Source: Gonapodya prolifera JEL478 (taxonomy: Eukaryota; Monoblepharomycota; Monoblepharidomycetes; Monoblepharidales; Gonapodyaceae). Taken from it: a DNA stretch of 64,000 bases. This document shows positions 52,186 through 63,322 of this stretch, one piece after another. The position numbers and the translations under genes are program-made. The stretch spans positions 397,011 to 461,010 of the forward strand of contig KQ965740.1 in NCBI GenBank assembly GCA_001574975.1, read 5' to 3'. Below the pieces are notes generated by a model. The model worked only from the letters and a program-made list of their open reading frames with translations. It did not search any database and had not been told where the DNA came from. Position 1 is the stretch's first letter, and each line of letters starts with the position of its first letter.

Positions 52186-54361
52186 TCACACTTTCTTTAA
52201 CCGCCACCGCGTTGACTGGCCCCACACCCAGACGAGCATGAGGTTCCCTACGAGCATCGTGATACCGCCAAACAAAATCATCTGGAGCACCGTGACACCA
52301 CGTTACAGATGCATGTCGAAACGAATCAATCGCGCCGCACAAACACTCACTGGCACAAAGTCGATGACAGCCTTGCCCGTCTCGTCGTACGTGGTCCGCG
52401 AGTCCAGGATGGCACCGGCTAAGGGAGACCCGCCGAGGGCTCCAGCCAAGGTGGCGCTCATGATGACGCCGAGACGGCCCGTGATGTTGTCACCACCAAA
52501 CGCGGAGGCGAGCTTTCGGGTTTGCAACAGGGGCAAGAAATAGGGGGAAAGTCGTCGGTTGAGTTACAAGATGGGTGGGTGGATTAATGGAGCAGATCAG
52601 TGCTTACCATTGTGGGTTGGGAAGATATCCAACCGCCGGCGCTGAACCCGTACGCTAGCCCGAACGCAATGAGGCCCGGGAACGAAGTAGTGATGGGCCA
52701 GAAGAGCATCGCGACAGGGGTGATGATCTGGCACAGAACATACTGCAGGCGCATTTTTTTCACGGTTTAATGCGAAAAGGGGCTTTGAGCGTCACGTCAA
52801 CTTTCAAGTCGGACGGAATAGGGACGCTTACCATGTTGAGGTAGCCGAACTTGTCTGCAAAGTACCCAAGAGCGATCCGACCCGCCGCAGAACCCCCATT
52901 GGTGATTCCGAGCACGAGACTGGCGCGGCTTGCATCGATGCCGACTTGGGTGGCGTAGGAGGGCAAGTCTGGCAATTGGGAGGGGAGTGGTCACCGAAAT
53001 GTAAATGAAGGACTCGAAACATTTTCCGAAACTAACAGGAAAAGGGGATGAAGTATCTGTTGTGCCATGTGGTGCAGTTGCAGATGTTAGCAGGCTCGTA
53101 TGGGGAAAACAGCACATGCAAACACACCCGAAGAACGCAATCGCGTTTGAGATCCACAGGATAACAAAACGGGAGTCGCGGAAGTAGGATCGCGCAGACG
53201 CGAGCAGAGAGACTCGGCGAGGATTGGGAGGTTGGATGGAGGTGAAGAGGAGCGAGGCCAGGAGGGCCGCTGGGAGTGAAAGGGGTGATGAGTTTACGGG
53301 CGGAGAAAGAGATGACAAGGCCAAAAAACTGCTCCTTCTACACTTCACCGCCCACCCTTCCTGTACTTAGGCCTCGTCCTCGTCTCGGTCAATACTGTCA
53401 CGTTTAGGACTCGTTCTTGCTCCGCGAGAGTACTCCGCTTCACTTTGAATGCTCCTCCGGCACAGTCCTCGGTCACCGCTATTACGCTTAAGCCTCGGAA
53501 TCCTCGCTCCGCTCGGACGGCTCGGTGCTCCGTCGCTCGCGCGTGACACTCACTTGCCACCACCACAATCCCCTCCACCCGAAGCGCCCACTGCCAGCCG
53601 GCAGTATCAAGCAAGCGCTGGGTTACGACCGCCATGACGAGCCCACCAATCCCGCTACCTCCAAGCGCAACGCCCAAAGCGAGCCCGCGAACGCGGTTAA
53701 AGTACATGGAGACGATTCTGACGCCAGCCATGTAAACCATGACCTCGCCGACGGAGAAGAAAAACCCTTGGAAGAGGATGGAGAACCATATCCCTGGGCT
53801 GAAACTGGCGATGATGTAGGACGCGCCTGCGATGATGCCACCGAGGATGACTGTAAAGCGAGGTCCTTTGCTTTCTGCGAGAGACCCAACAATGGGGCCG
53901 GCGATTGGGAAACCCGAATTGTTGACTGAGGAGATGAACGAGATGACCGTGAATGAGGCCGAGCCGAACGTCTGGTTGTAGTAGAAGAAGCGGATGTATG
54001 TGCCGGAGCAGTACTGCAAACCGACTGTGAAGAAGAACGTGAAGAACGCGGCGGTTACAACCAGCCATGCCCGCCAGCCGCCGTCGGGGTATATGTGCTC
54101 GGGTGTGTCGGTTTTGGGTTCGAGTAGGGTGTCGCCAAGGCCTCGGTCTGTTGGACAGGGGGAGACAATGGTTAATGTACAGCCGCCACCGCACGCAGTT
54201 CGAATCTTGCACTGCGCACCAATGTCATTCTTCTCTCCCGCCTTGTCTGTGGCAATGCCCTTCTCCGCCGCATCTGTCTCGTCTTCTCTTGTCGCCATTT
54301 TGCTTCCGAGATCACCCGCCGCGTCCTCCTCTACGCCCCCATCTTCTCTCGACTGTGACAT
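52186..54361 (-). CDS. MFS permease, monocarboxylate-transporter-like
   Basis: Exon 1 (54361-53554) has an acidic cytosolic start, then PDGGWRAWLVVTAAFFTFFF, a 12-TM MCT-family opening (DGGWGW-like), QYCSGTYIRFFYYNQTFG and SSVNNSGFPIAGPIVGSLAE. It goes on to PRFTVILGGIIAGASYIIAS, FQGFFFSVGEVMVYMAGV, SMYFNRVRGLALGVALGGSG and GLVMAVVTQRLLDTAGWQWA. After the repeat-bearing intron (53553-53271) the second exon starts ALLASLLFTSIQPPNPRRVS and has YFRDSRFVILWISNAIAFFG. Later exons include YATQVGIDASRASLVLGITN, GRIALGYFADKFG, NITGRLGVIMSATLAGALGG and a last helix MILFGGITMLVGNLMLVWVW. This matches fungal MCH-type monocarboxylate/riboflavin permeases; the substrate is unknown. The membrane location is certain. 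Confidence 0.87.
53365..53553 (-). repeat. Intronic dispersed repeat, copy 4
   Basis: It lies in the first intron of the MFS gene and begins right at the donor (gtgagtgtcacgcgcgagcg, complement of 53553). It is the most diverged copy: ccgaggcttaagcg, gtgccggaggagc and gtgaagcgga align with the other copies. The 3' part repeats a gagtcctaa...gaccgag unit. A plus-strand frame across it is a shadow. Confidence 0.75.
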
Positions 54362-56352
54362 GGTATCAAATCTGCGAACGCCGTGAAACGAACGGCGTCA
54401 GCTCAGCAGGTTGGTGACCGGTGGGGGTTTCGGGAATTCGGATCTATTTTTTGGCCGAGGACAATGGGGCACGGACACAACCTACGTGCGCCATACATCA
54501 TCAATTCCATGATATTCCCAGTGCAAATACAATTTATGGGTTTGAGTTCGCTATAGCTGGCATTGCGTTTGGCATAGATTGTCCAACATGGCCCTTGCTC
54601 CGCTTTATCTGATGATAGATTTATCGCTAGTCCGAAGAACCAAATGCGCTTTCAGAAGTGAAGAAAGGAAGGCGGAAAGGGGGACGGGAAAAGAAAGGTG
54701 GGAAAGTGGAGGAAGGAGGACGAGAGAAAGGAAAGAAACACAGTCGCATACGCAACAACTACCCAGCCTTGTCTGGAACAATTAAAGGTGCAGCCGTAGT
54801 CGCTCTATGCAGTTGAATTCCATACGGGTAACGAACCAAGAACACGTTTATGTGAGGTGAGAGAACCAGGAAAAGGGCTTGGTGACGTTCGCCCTCGTTG
54901 GTAGAAGCAAGACCGGTCGAAGGCGATCGCTCAACAAATCAACCGAGCGTGGATTAAAGTACCACTGAAAACCTTGTGTGGAGCAAAACCATGTCTCCGA
55001 CCACAAACACGCCGTACCACGAGGGGTGTGGATGTTCTTCAACGGTAAGAAAGCACAATGGTGTGGGACATATTAGACCTGCCTAGGTTTTTTTTTATAG
55101 GTTCCAATGAAATGTTCTGGAACCTTTGGCCACCGTAAGCGGTACACAACAACCCATGAATCAACCAGGAGGCAGGGATAGATACTCGTTCCTCGAACCA
55201 GTGATACTGGGGGGTTTTCTAACTGCATACCCTTTGTGGGTGCTTCTGCTTCACTGCGGAGACAAATCTACCCAACTGGACATCATCTAATCACTGAGCC
55301 TGCTATTAAGAAAACCATCTTTCTTGCCACCAACAACCCTGGCTGGGGGTGTGGAAAGTCTTCGACAGGAGGAAGAAGGAGCGGGGCGTTTTGGACGATG
55401 AGGATGACTTGACCCCAACAACTGCAATTTTCACTCACCATATTTCCAGCACCACTGTGAAATGTTCTGCAACATTTTCGGGGTGCTCTTGCGCAATAAC
55501 AATCGCATGTAATGATTGATCGATATCCTTCCAGCGCGAGAGCAATGATATTAATATGACAGCTCGGGCTGGAAAGACATTGACTCATCGTGAATGTTAT
55601 TATTTGGAATGAGATGCAGTCCATAGTGGGAGGGACATCGTGGTTGAGACTTCAGCCTTGCCAACGAGAGTCCAAGCCCGTGATTGTCACGTGGGAAGGG
55701 CGACGGCTTGCATTTCAATTGTAGTCCGCGTTACAAATTTCCGATGTGACTGACGATGGATAACTTATGACGCGGGCTGGTATTGAAAAAGCACGCATGA
55801 AGAGCCCTTGTTTGCGGAAGCCGGAGGAGCGGCGGGAGACCGATGAAGATTTCTTTACTGAGCTTGTTGCTATTCATCCTCGTTGGGAAGGACGTGGTGG
55901 TGTATTAGATTTCCCAAACGATTGATAACAACACGCTAACAATGCCCCTGGGCCTTGTTTGTGGACGGATGAGGATGAAGTGGTCTACCCTGGTATGGTT
56001 TGTTGGCGAAAACACCGCCAGTGAGTGGGTAAACAGGCAGAAACGGACCGTGGCGGGTGGCAAGGTCACGTCGAGTTTGGCACCCCTGTTTTGGTGTCGG
56101 TGGGTCGAGGGACCGCTGAGGTCGCTCGCGAGAGCTCAACTCGAGAATTGCAAGGACCGCCAACGAACGAACCCGGTGCGAGAACTGTTGGAGGTGAGGG
56201 TTCAGGGGACTTTCAGCCACAACTCTGCGGCCGTGTCAGGCCACACCGAGGACAAAGCATACGGCATAAAATTCATTCCTTTTGTTTTCTCGTCCTCGTC
56301 GTCCCAAATCGCCCACGCACACAATCAATCCTCTGCCAAAAAGACGATTGCG
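54362..56352. other. Long intergenic region, no gene supported
   Basis: About 2 kb between the MFS start (-) and the small membrane protein (+). Short frames on both strands lack splice or family support. A frame from 55942 runs in phase into the next gene but precedes its signal peptide, so it was not used. No tRNA was recognised. Confidence 0.5.
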
Positions 56353-57415
56353 ATGAGAGGATTCCCTCTTCCCCTCCTGGTGGCCGCCTTGCTGGCCTTC
56401 GTGACCGGACATGCCACTGCACTGCCTGATGGCCGCAAGAACGAGCTCAGGGCGGATCAGTCGCCTGCCCATGGTCTGCACCTGCGGCAGTCGGGTCTTT
56501 CGGCGGGGTGAGTCAGTTGCGGATTGTGCAGCCGTGCCCTGCCCCTGGGTTTATTGCGTAAATCTCACACATCGGTATATTCCATTTTCGGTACCCATCC
56601 TCATATGTTTCTATCGAATACTTCGGATTATTCCACTTCCGGTACCCCACCACCCACGCCGTCGGTTCATTCCTCCTCTTCCGCCACCACACCCGTCCTA
56701 TTTCACCCCCATCGACGCACATCCAGGTCCAGCTGCACGTCGAGCGCGCAGTGCGCGAACGCGCTGACGTGCATTGGCGGCAGGTGTGACTGCAGTTCCG
56801 GGTACCATGTGTGCTCGTACTCCAACTACGATTGTTGCTACGTGAGTTTATTCTTGCGTTGGGTTCTCATTCTCACGCTCGTACCGTGATTGATGGTATC
56901 CTTGTCTCCACCACCCGAACTCGCACTCGCACCGCAATAAACCAACAACCAAACCCTCGCACAAACCCTTGACCCCACCTCAGTACACGTACACGTACAC
57001 GCGCACATACTGGGGTCTATCCCTTGGCGCCTTCATCGCGCTCTGGGTCGGCGTGTTCCTCTTCTTCGTGTTCCTCTCGGTGTTCATCCGGTGGTACCGT
57101 CGGCGCAACTACGTCCCCTCCGCCGGGGTGACGACCGTGGTCGCTTCCACCGGAGCTCCTGCAGGTGTAAACGGACAAGGATGGAAGGCACCTGACCACA
57201 CGATCCCCCCGCCGTCGTACAGCTCGCAGGCGTATGCGGCTCCGCAGCAGTATCCGGGCCCGCAGGGGTACCCTCCACCGCAAGCGTACCCGCCACCTGG
57301 GTCTCCGTACGCTTACCCGCCTCCACCGGGGTCGCCGCAAGTCCAGCCGTACGCACCGGGAACGCCGCAGCCGTACGGGCAGAGTTACCCGATGGGACCT
57401 GTTGGGAACAAATGA
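56353..57415 (+). CDS. Signal-peptide, Cys-rich ectodomain, single-TM, Pro-rich tail protein
   Basis: Three exons join in frame: 56353-56507, 56727-56841, 56984-57415, giving 233 residues. A signal peptide comes first (MRGFPLPLLVAALLAFVTGH). Exon 2 is a compact Cys-rich unit: SCTSSAQCANALTCIGGRCD, then CSSGYHVCSYSNYDCCY, an EGF/knottin-like spacing. Exon 3 has a transmembrane helix (LSLGAFIALWVGVFLFFVFL), the basic stop-transfer RWYRRRNY and a Pro/Gly/Tyr-rich tail with PPPSYSS and repeated GYPPPQ-like units ending MGPVGNK. The PPxY motif (PPPSY) could bind WW-domain ubiquitin ligases. Unknown surface protein; the function is inferred only from architecture. Confidence 0.75.
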
Positions 57416-57825
57416 GAGTGGGGAGAGAGTGTGGTGTGAAGCTGTGGGGGTGTCGGGTTAGAATTACTTCTTTTCTGTAGTTTTGAGGTACAGTGTGACT
57501 TGGTAGCTGTTGTTGGATTTGTAGTTGACATAATCTGGATGAAAATGGAGGTATGTGCGCGGATTCGGAGTCTGCTCCTCGGGGAGCGATGCACCATCCC
57601 CGCGTGGGCAAAACATAGTTGATGTATCCGATATGCACTAATGTGCGTATCAAGGGCGGAGCCATGTCCTTTTTTGTGTCGGAAGTCGGTCCAGGCATTG
57701 GAAGTGCCCGCTCGAGTGACCGGAGTTTCTTCCAAATTAGGACATGCTTCCCTTGGCACCCCGTGGCGCCTTCCCCACTCTCCCCACTTTCCCCACTTTC
57801 CCCGTCTTCCGTCGGCCATCCAGCG
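57416..57825. other. Intergenic region upstream of GH5 gene
   Basis: No exon supported. The last 60 bases before the GH5 start are rich in repeated ccccactttcc-like units. Confidence 0.5.
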
Positions 57826-60800
57826 ATGCAGAATCGCAATCTGCTGCCGGCAATCGTGGCGCTGCTGGCCGCATCTTCCGCGGGGTCCGTGTCCGCGCAC
57901 TCGGGCATCAGCAGGCGGCAGACGCGGAGCTGCGACACCATACACGCTGCGTATGTCGCAGGGGCCACAATGACCGCGCAGGACTTTGCTGATTGGGACA
58001 CTTGGTATGTGCATCTGCATCCACTCCGTCCCCGCGTGGGGCGTCTTCTTGAGTAGTCTCAACTCCGGCACCTGCAATATAGGAAATGCTCGACTTGGTT
58101 TCCAGGCGGAATCGGCACAAGAACCTGTGACACAATCCACGCAGCATACGCAGCCGGTACGTTTGCATCCTGTTCTCACGCCGTGTGCCCCTTGTATCTT
58201 CACCGTCTGCTTGACTAGGGGTGGCCATGACGGCACAGGACTACTCGGACTGGGCGGCTTGGTGAGCTTCCATTGTACCAACAGCCGACGGACACCGAGT
58301 GTTTATATCAATGAATTGACACCCGCATCCTCGCAGGGCTTGCAACACGTGGTTTCCGGGCGGTATCGGCTCCCCATCTCCCGTCACAACAACGCGCACA
58401 ACAACGCGAGCTACAACCACAAAGGCCGCGACCTCGACGACCACCGCCAAGACATCGACTCAGACCAAAACAGCCACGTCGACGGTGACGTCCACGGTTA
58501 CACAAACAACGGCCAAGGTTACGACTACAGTGGTGCCTGTGACCTCCACGCAGACGACTCAGACGACTCAGAGCACTTCGACGACCCCGGTGCCAGTTAC
58601 GTCCTCGCAAACCACGCAAGACACGACCTCGACGAGCACACAGACGGCCGCACCACCACCTCCCACAAGCTCGACGAGCACGCAGACGACCGCACCAGCA
58701 CCACCCACAAGCTCGACGACCTCCCAGACCACAAAACCCGCAGCGACAACGTCCCAGACCACACAAACCCGAACCACAACCGCCGCCGCACTCACAACGA
58801 CCACCAAAAAGTTCACCACAACCATCACGACCCTGCGCTCCTGCGACACCATCCACGCGGCGTACGCTGCGGGTGTGGCGATGACGGCGCAGGACTTCGC
58901 GGATTGGCAGACTTGGTGCGTTTGCGTTTTGTGCGAAGAGGGGGAGGGGGGGGGGGATTTGTAACTTCGTGTGGTGGTGGTGGTGGTGGTGGTGGTGATC
59001 TCACGAACCTTCTCTCGTCCCCCAACCGCAAACCTTGAAGGTCATGCAACACATGGTTCCCCGGGGGCATTGGCACGTACACGACCGTCGCCGTGCGCTC
59101 GTGCGACACGATCCACGCCGTATACGCTGCGGGGGGCGCGTTGAGTGCGCAGGATTACAGCGATTGGGCTGCTTGGTGAGGTTACAAAAGAGCGAGTTTT
59201 GTGTCCCACCGACACTCATGCCCTTTTTCTCGGCGCCTGAAAGGTCTTGTAATACCTGGTACCCCGGCGGAATCGGCACAGCCCCCCCTCCCCCGGCCTT
59301 CACAACCACGCTCTCCTCGCAAACCAGCACCACTACCCTCACCGGGCCCACGACCACCACGGTCACCGGATCCGCCGGCTCCTGCGCATCCCTCTACTCG
59401 GCATTCACGTCCGGGCGCTACATCACAGACTCCATGTTCCTCCAATGGGCCGCACAGAACTGCCCCGCGCCCACGATTTACACGTGTAAGGGCCTACAGC
59501 TGGCGTTTGGGATCGTGCCGGGCGGGTATGGGACGTTGACGAATACGGCGATTCGGAACTGGGTGAGTCGTGAGACTGGCGCTTGGCACTTGACGACCCC
59601 AATTGAAATGAGATTTGTTTTTTTTTTGTTTTTTTTTTTGGAAACGGCGTAGTGGAACTCCAACAACTGCGCAAACTCGTTGGGAGGTGTTGGGTCGAAC
59701 CCGTTCAGTTCGTTGGGGGTTATTCGTGGCGTTAACCTCGGTGGATGTAAGCAAATGCCGTTCCCTCCGCGTTCTCCTGCCATCTCACTTCTCATCGCTC
59801 ATCGCTCCATCCAGGGATCAACATCGAACCCTTCATCACTCCCTCCGTCTTCACCTACAACGGTGTCGTGTACACCGACAACTACCAACTCTGCGCCGCC
59901 ATGGGCACGTCCGCGTGCTCAGCCCGCCTGCAGCAATTCTACTCCACGTTCATCACCGAGGACGATTTCCGCCAGATCGCAGCCGCCGGCTTGAACTACA
60001 TCCGTTTGCCAGTCAACTACTGGGCCGTCTACGCTGACCCCAGCGAACCCTACCCGGGAAACATCGGGTGGCCATTCATCCAGAGCGCGATGGAGTGGGC
60101 GGGCAAGTACGGCCTGGCGCTTGAGCTGGACTTGCATGCCACGCCCGGGTCGCAGAACCCGTGGAATCATTGCGGGAGGGAGGGCTTCTTCGGGTGGCAG
60201 ACCAATTGTGAGTCGGAGAAGTCGCTTTCTGCGGCTGGTGTCGGCGACCTTCCAACTCACACGCCCTTTTCTGGAATGCAATTCCAAAGTCGACTCGTAC
60301 AAAGCTCGGACGACCGCGACGTTGCTTGAATTAGTGAGACGCTCAGCCGCGTACCCGAGCGTCAAAGCTCTCCAGCTTGTAAATGAACCGACGTTTTACT
60401 TGATGGCGACGTCCGAGTATGACAAGGCAAGTCTTCTGTGGTATCTATGGTCACCCCAGTCCCTGTTCTTAACAATAGTTCACAGGTCCGCACTTGGTAC
60501 CGTGATGTGGAGCGGGCCATCCGCAACTTGACGGCAGACGCAACGCTGTTCCCGAACGGTGCCCCCAACTTTATCATACACGATGGTTTCCGTGGCGCGA
60601 ACATCTACGACGGAACAAGCTTGCAGTATCAGGCGCTGGGAAACACCGCACTGGACGTGCACAACTACGCGTGTTTTTCGCAAGCCGATTTGTCACTGAG
60701 CTACGACGTGAGTTATTTCGCGTGCACTGCAACGCCCCTAGGCTGCTTCAATGACCGTTTACGTGCACCACGCGATTGCAGGGACACGTGTCTGAAGTGT

Positions 60801-61278
60801 GCAACTCATGGGGTCCCACACTCGCAAACATCAACAGAGTCGTCGGGCCGACGATGATCGGGGAGTTCTCCGCCGCGTACAGTGACTGCGCGCCGTACCT
60901 CAATGGCGTCAACGAGAAGGCCCGTTACGACGGCTCGTATTTGGCTGAAGCCACACCCAACATTTGCGGATGCTCGTGCACCGATCCAAACATTTATGAC
61001 TACAGGAACTGGAACACTGCAAAGAAGGCGTTTATTCGGAAGTTTGTGGAGGCGCAGATGAGTGCCTTTGAGCAAAACGGCATTGTAAGTTCATTCCAAC
61101 GACGACGCACTGTTTGTTGGTTCCTCACATCATCTCACCAATGACTTTTACGATGTGTTAGGGCTGGATATTCTGGACGTGGAAGACGGAAACTAAGCTT
61201 GGAGAATGGGATTACCAACTTGGGCTCGCGCAAGGGTGGATACCAAATCCAGCAACAAACAGGGCGTTCAGCTGTTAG
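57826..61278 (+). CDS. Secreted GH5 exo-beta-1,3-glucanase with repeated N-terminal Cys modules
   Basis: A signal peptide starts at 57826 (MQNRNLLPAIVALLAASSAG). Exons then encode four copies of a module of about 40 residues: CDTIHAAYAAGVAMTAQDF, then DWQTW, then CNTWFPGGIG. A Thr/Ser-rich linker of about 120 residues separates copies 2 and 3, and a diverged fifth unit (CASLYSAFTSGRYITDSMF) follows. The catalytic part starts GVIRGVNLGGWINIEPFITP and contains AAAGLNYIRLPVNYWAV, LDLHATPGSQNPWNHCGREG, LQLVNEPTF (acid/base Glu) and TMIGEFSAAYSDC (nucleophile Glu), ending GWIFWTWKTE and ATNRAFSC. This is the yeast Exg1-like GH5 pattern. It likely trims cell-wall beta-glucan outside the cell. Early exons: 57826-58004, 58083-58156, 58219-58261, 58337-58915, 59041-59175, 59244-59562, 59653-59746, then from 59815. 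Confidence 0.9.
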
Positions 61279-61394
61279 CATCCTCACGCGCCAGGACTTT
61301 GGGGACTTAGGGGACTTTAGAGTAGAACAGTTTTGGATTATTATTTTAGCTTTTTCGCAAGTTTACAACAATACGGCATTGGAGAGGCGCCCAT

Positions 61395-62949
61395 CTACAA
61401 ACGCGCCGACTGTATCTCCCGCTTCGCCTCCTCTTCCTTCCCGATTTCGCATTGCATTTTACCGGCGTTGCGTCCGTCGAAAAGCATTGCAAGACCGACT
61501 CCAGCATTCTCGATCCTAAGGGTGCGGAGAAAAATGATTTCAAAGGCGTTGTAAGTGCGCGGGATCGTGAGACTCACCCAGGAACGGTGGTTTGGAGCGG
61601 TTTGATCTTGCCGTCTTTGTACCAGCTCACAATATGAGTCAGGGCCTGGGGGAATCTGTCGATATAATCCGTCACAAGGAATCCCTGTGGGTAGTGTTTG
61701 GGTTTGAGAGTTTCACGGGTTTCAATCCCGATCTGAGTAGTTACCTCAATCCTTCCACGAGTTGGGATGAGGTTTCCAGTCGCGAGGGCGAATCGAGGGT
61801 CCTGGGTTCCTTCATAAGCAGAGATCGAGCCACAAACGACAATGCGGCCACGGAGTGCCTAACGATCATTCGGTTTAGCAGTTCATTGGTTGATGGCGGT
61901 GGTGGATTTCTTACCATCCGGTTCATCAACCTGGACGACGAAGTTGTTGTTGTTCAGCTTTAAAGGTCGAGAGTGACGATCTTGCAAACGACTTACACTT
62001 CGAGTATCATTCCTCCCGTGTTGTCAAAGTAGACATCGTAACCCCGCCTTCCAATGACTTCGTTCACACGCTTTGTGAATTCGCGCCGGTCGACCTTGTA
62101 GTCGATCGCGGCATCGAATCCCAATTGGTCCACGAGCATTTTACACTTGTCCGGCCCTCCTGCAATTCCGATGACACGGCAACCCAGGCATTTGGCAATC
62201 TGTCCCACCATGGAGCCAGTCGCACCAGCAGCACCAGACACAACGACGACTTTTCCCTTGCTGCAAATCATGATAGTTTGTGTGATGCATAACAAACCGG
62301 ACTCGAGAAAATGCAGCAACGTTACCTTGCACCTCCGACGTCGATAAGGCCAAAATAGGCGGTCAGGGCAGTCATGCCAGCAACGTATTGAACGTCTTTC
62401 AGACTGACTCCGTCGGGAACACTTTCAAGCCCGTACTTAGGGTTGTCTGGCTGGACAATGGTGTACTGCTGCCAATCAAAGGACCCAACGATTCGGTCTC
62501 CCGGTTTATGGGCAGAGTGTTTCGAAGCGAGCACAATGGAGGCGGAGCGTCCTTCCATGACCTGCCCGATTTGCAGGGGGTCCCGGTAGGTCTTCAGCTC
62601 GCCCATCCACGCACGCCTGAGCAAAACAAATCAGTGGAAGGCGCGGCACGCGTCGCATTCAAACCATACATTGCTGCGTCAAAGCTGGTATCGTTGAGTG
62701 TAAGAATGAAATGGTGTACCGAGGTATGTGTCTGGAGAGGTAACCAACCTCAAATACAAGTTCTTGACAAGAATCTCTCCATCTTTAAGGTCGGATGCTT
62801 TTGGCCTTGGCTTGCTGACCGACTTGAAGACGAACGAAGGGTCAAGTTTCCCCGGCTTGGGTCGATTCACTGATCCGAAGGTTAGAAACAGTGTTAGTGA
62901 TTGGAGCTGAGAGAAACTCACCAAAGAGAATCTGCGTGTGCGTTGCCAT
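61395..62949 (-). CDS. MDR-family NADP-dependent oxidoreductase (quinone/alkenal reductase-like)
   Basis: The start is MATHTQILFG, then MNRPKPGKLDPSFVFKSVSK and DLKDGEILVKNLYL. The next exons give AWMGELKTYRDPLQIGQVME, GDRIVGSFDWQQYTIVQPDN, GMTALTAYFGLIDVG and the nucleotide-binding stretch KVVVVSGAAGATGSMVGQIA (AxxGxxG). After it come IGIAGGPDKCKML, AIDYKVD and YDVYFDNTGGMILE. Further exons hold ALRGRIVVCGSISAYEGT, GFLVTDYIDRFPQALTHI and SWYKDGKIKP; the last exon has IENAGVGLAMLFDGRNAGKM. No catalytic zinc ligands are seen, so it belongs to the zinc-free leukotriene-B4-12-hydroxydehydrogenase / zeta-crystallin-like group that reduces alkenals, enones or quinones with NADPH. Some exon boundaries are approximate. 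Confidence 0.87.
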
Positions 62950-63322
62950 CTTACTCCGTGTGTGCAACAGAAGAAAGTCCAGGAAAACTCAAATTATCGG
63001 AGGTCTGGTGGGAATTCGGCTTTGGTCATCGGAAAAATTTCACATCGGAACACGGAGTGTTCACAACACCGAGAAAATGAGGGTGGAATCGGTGCTCATT
63101 TCAAGAACTATATGCTTTTGGAGTTGCTCACTTATAAGATGAAAAGATAGGTACAACAATTGCGAATCAAACAACAACAGAATTTCTAAATGCCAACTAT
63201 GAACAGAAATACAATTGATCCGTCCAACGTCAGATGATCGACACGCTACTGCCATCTCTCCCATAATTCCATCTCTCCCTGCGCCAACAGACTCAGCACT
63301 CAGCACTCAGAGCTCACCAATG
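62950..63322. other. Intergenic region
   Basis: It separates the oxidoreductase start (-) from the stop of the partial zinc-finger gene (-). AT-rich in the middle; no exon supported. Confidence 0.5.

Noticed and set aside
54362-56352. tRNA or small RNA gene in the 2-kb intergenic region
   Set aside because: No cloverleaf or convincing A/B-box pair could be recognised by eye; a covariance-model search would decide.
55942-56511. Longer N-terminus for the Cys-rich membrane protein
   Set aside because: In frame, but it would bury the clear signal peptide that starts at 56353.
58970-59000. ggt trinucleotide run as a regulatory site
   Set aside because: Simple GTG/GGT microsatellite within a GH5 intron; nothing else supports a function.
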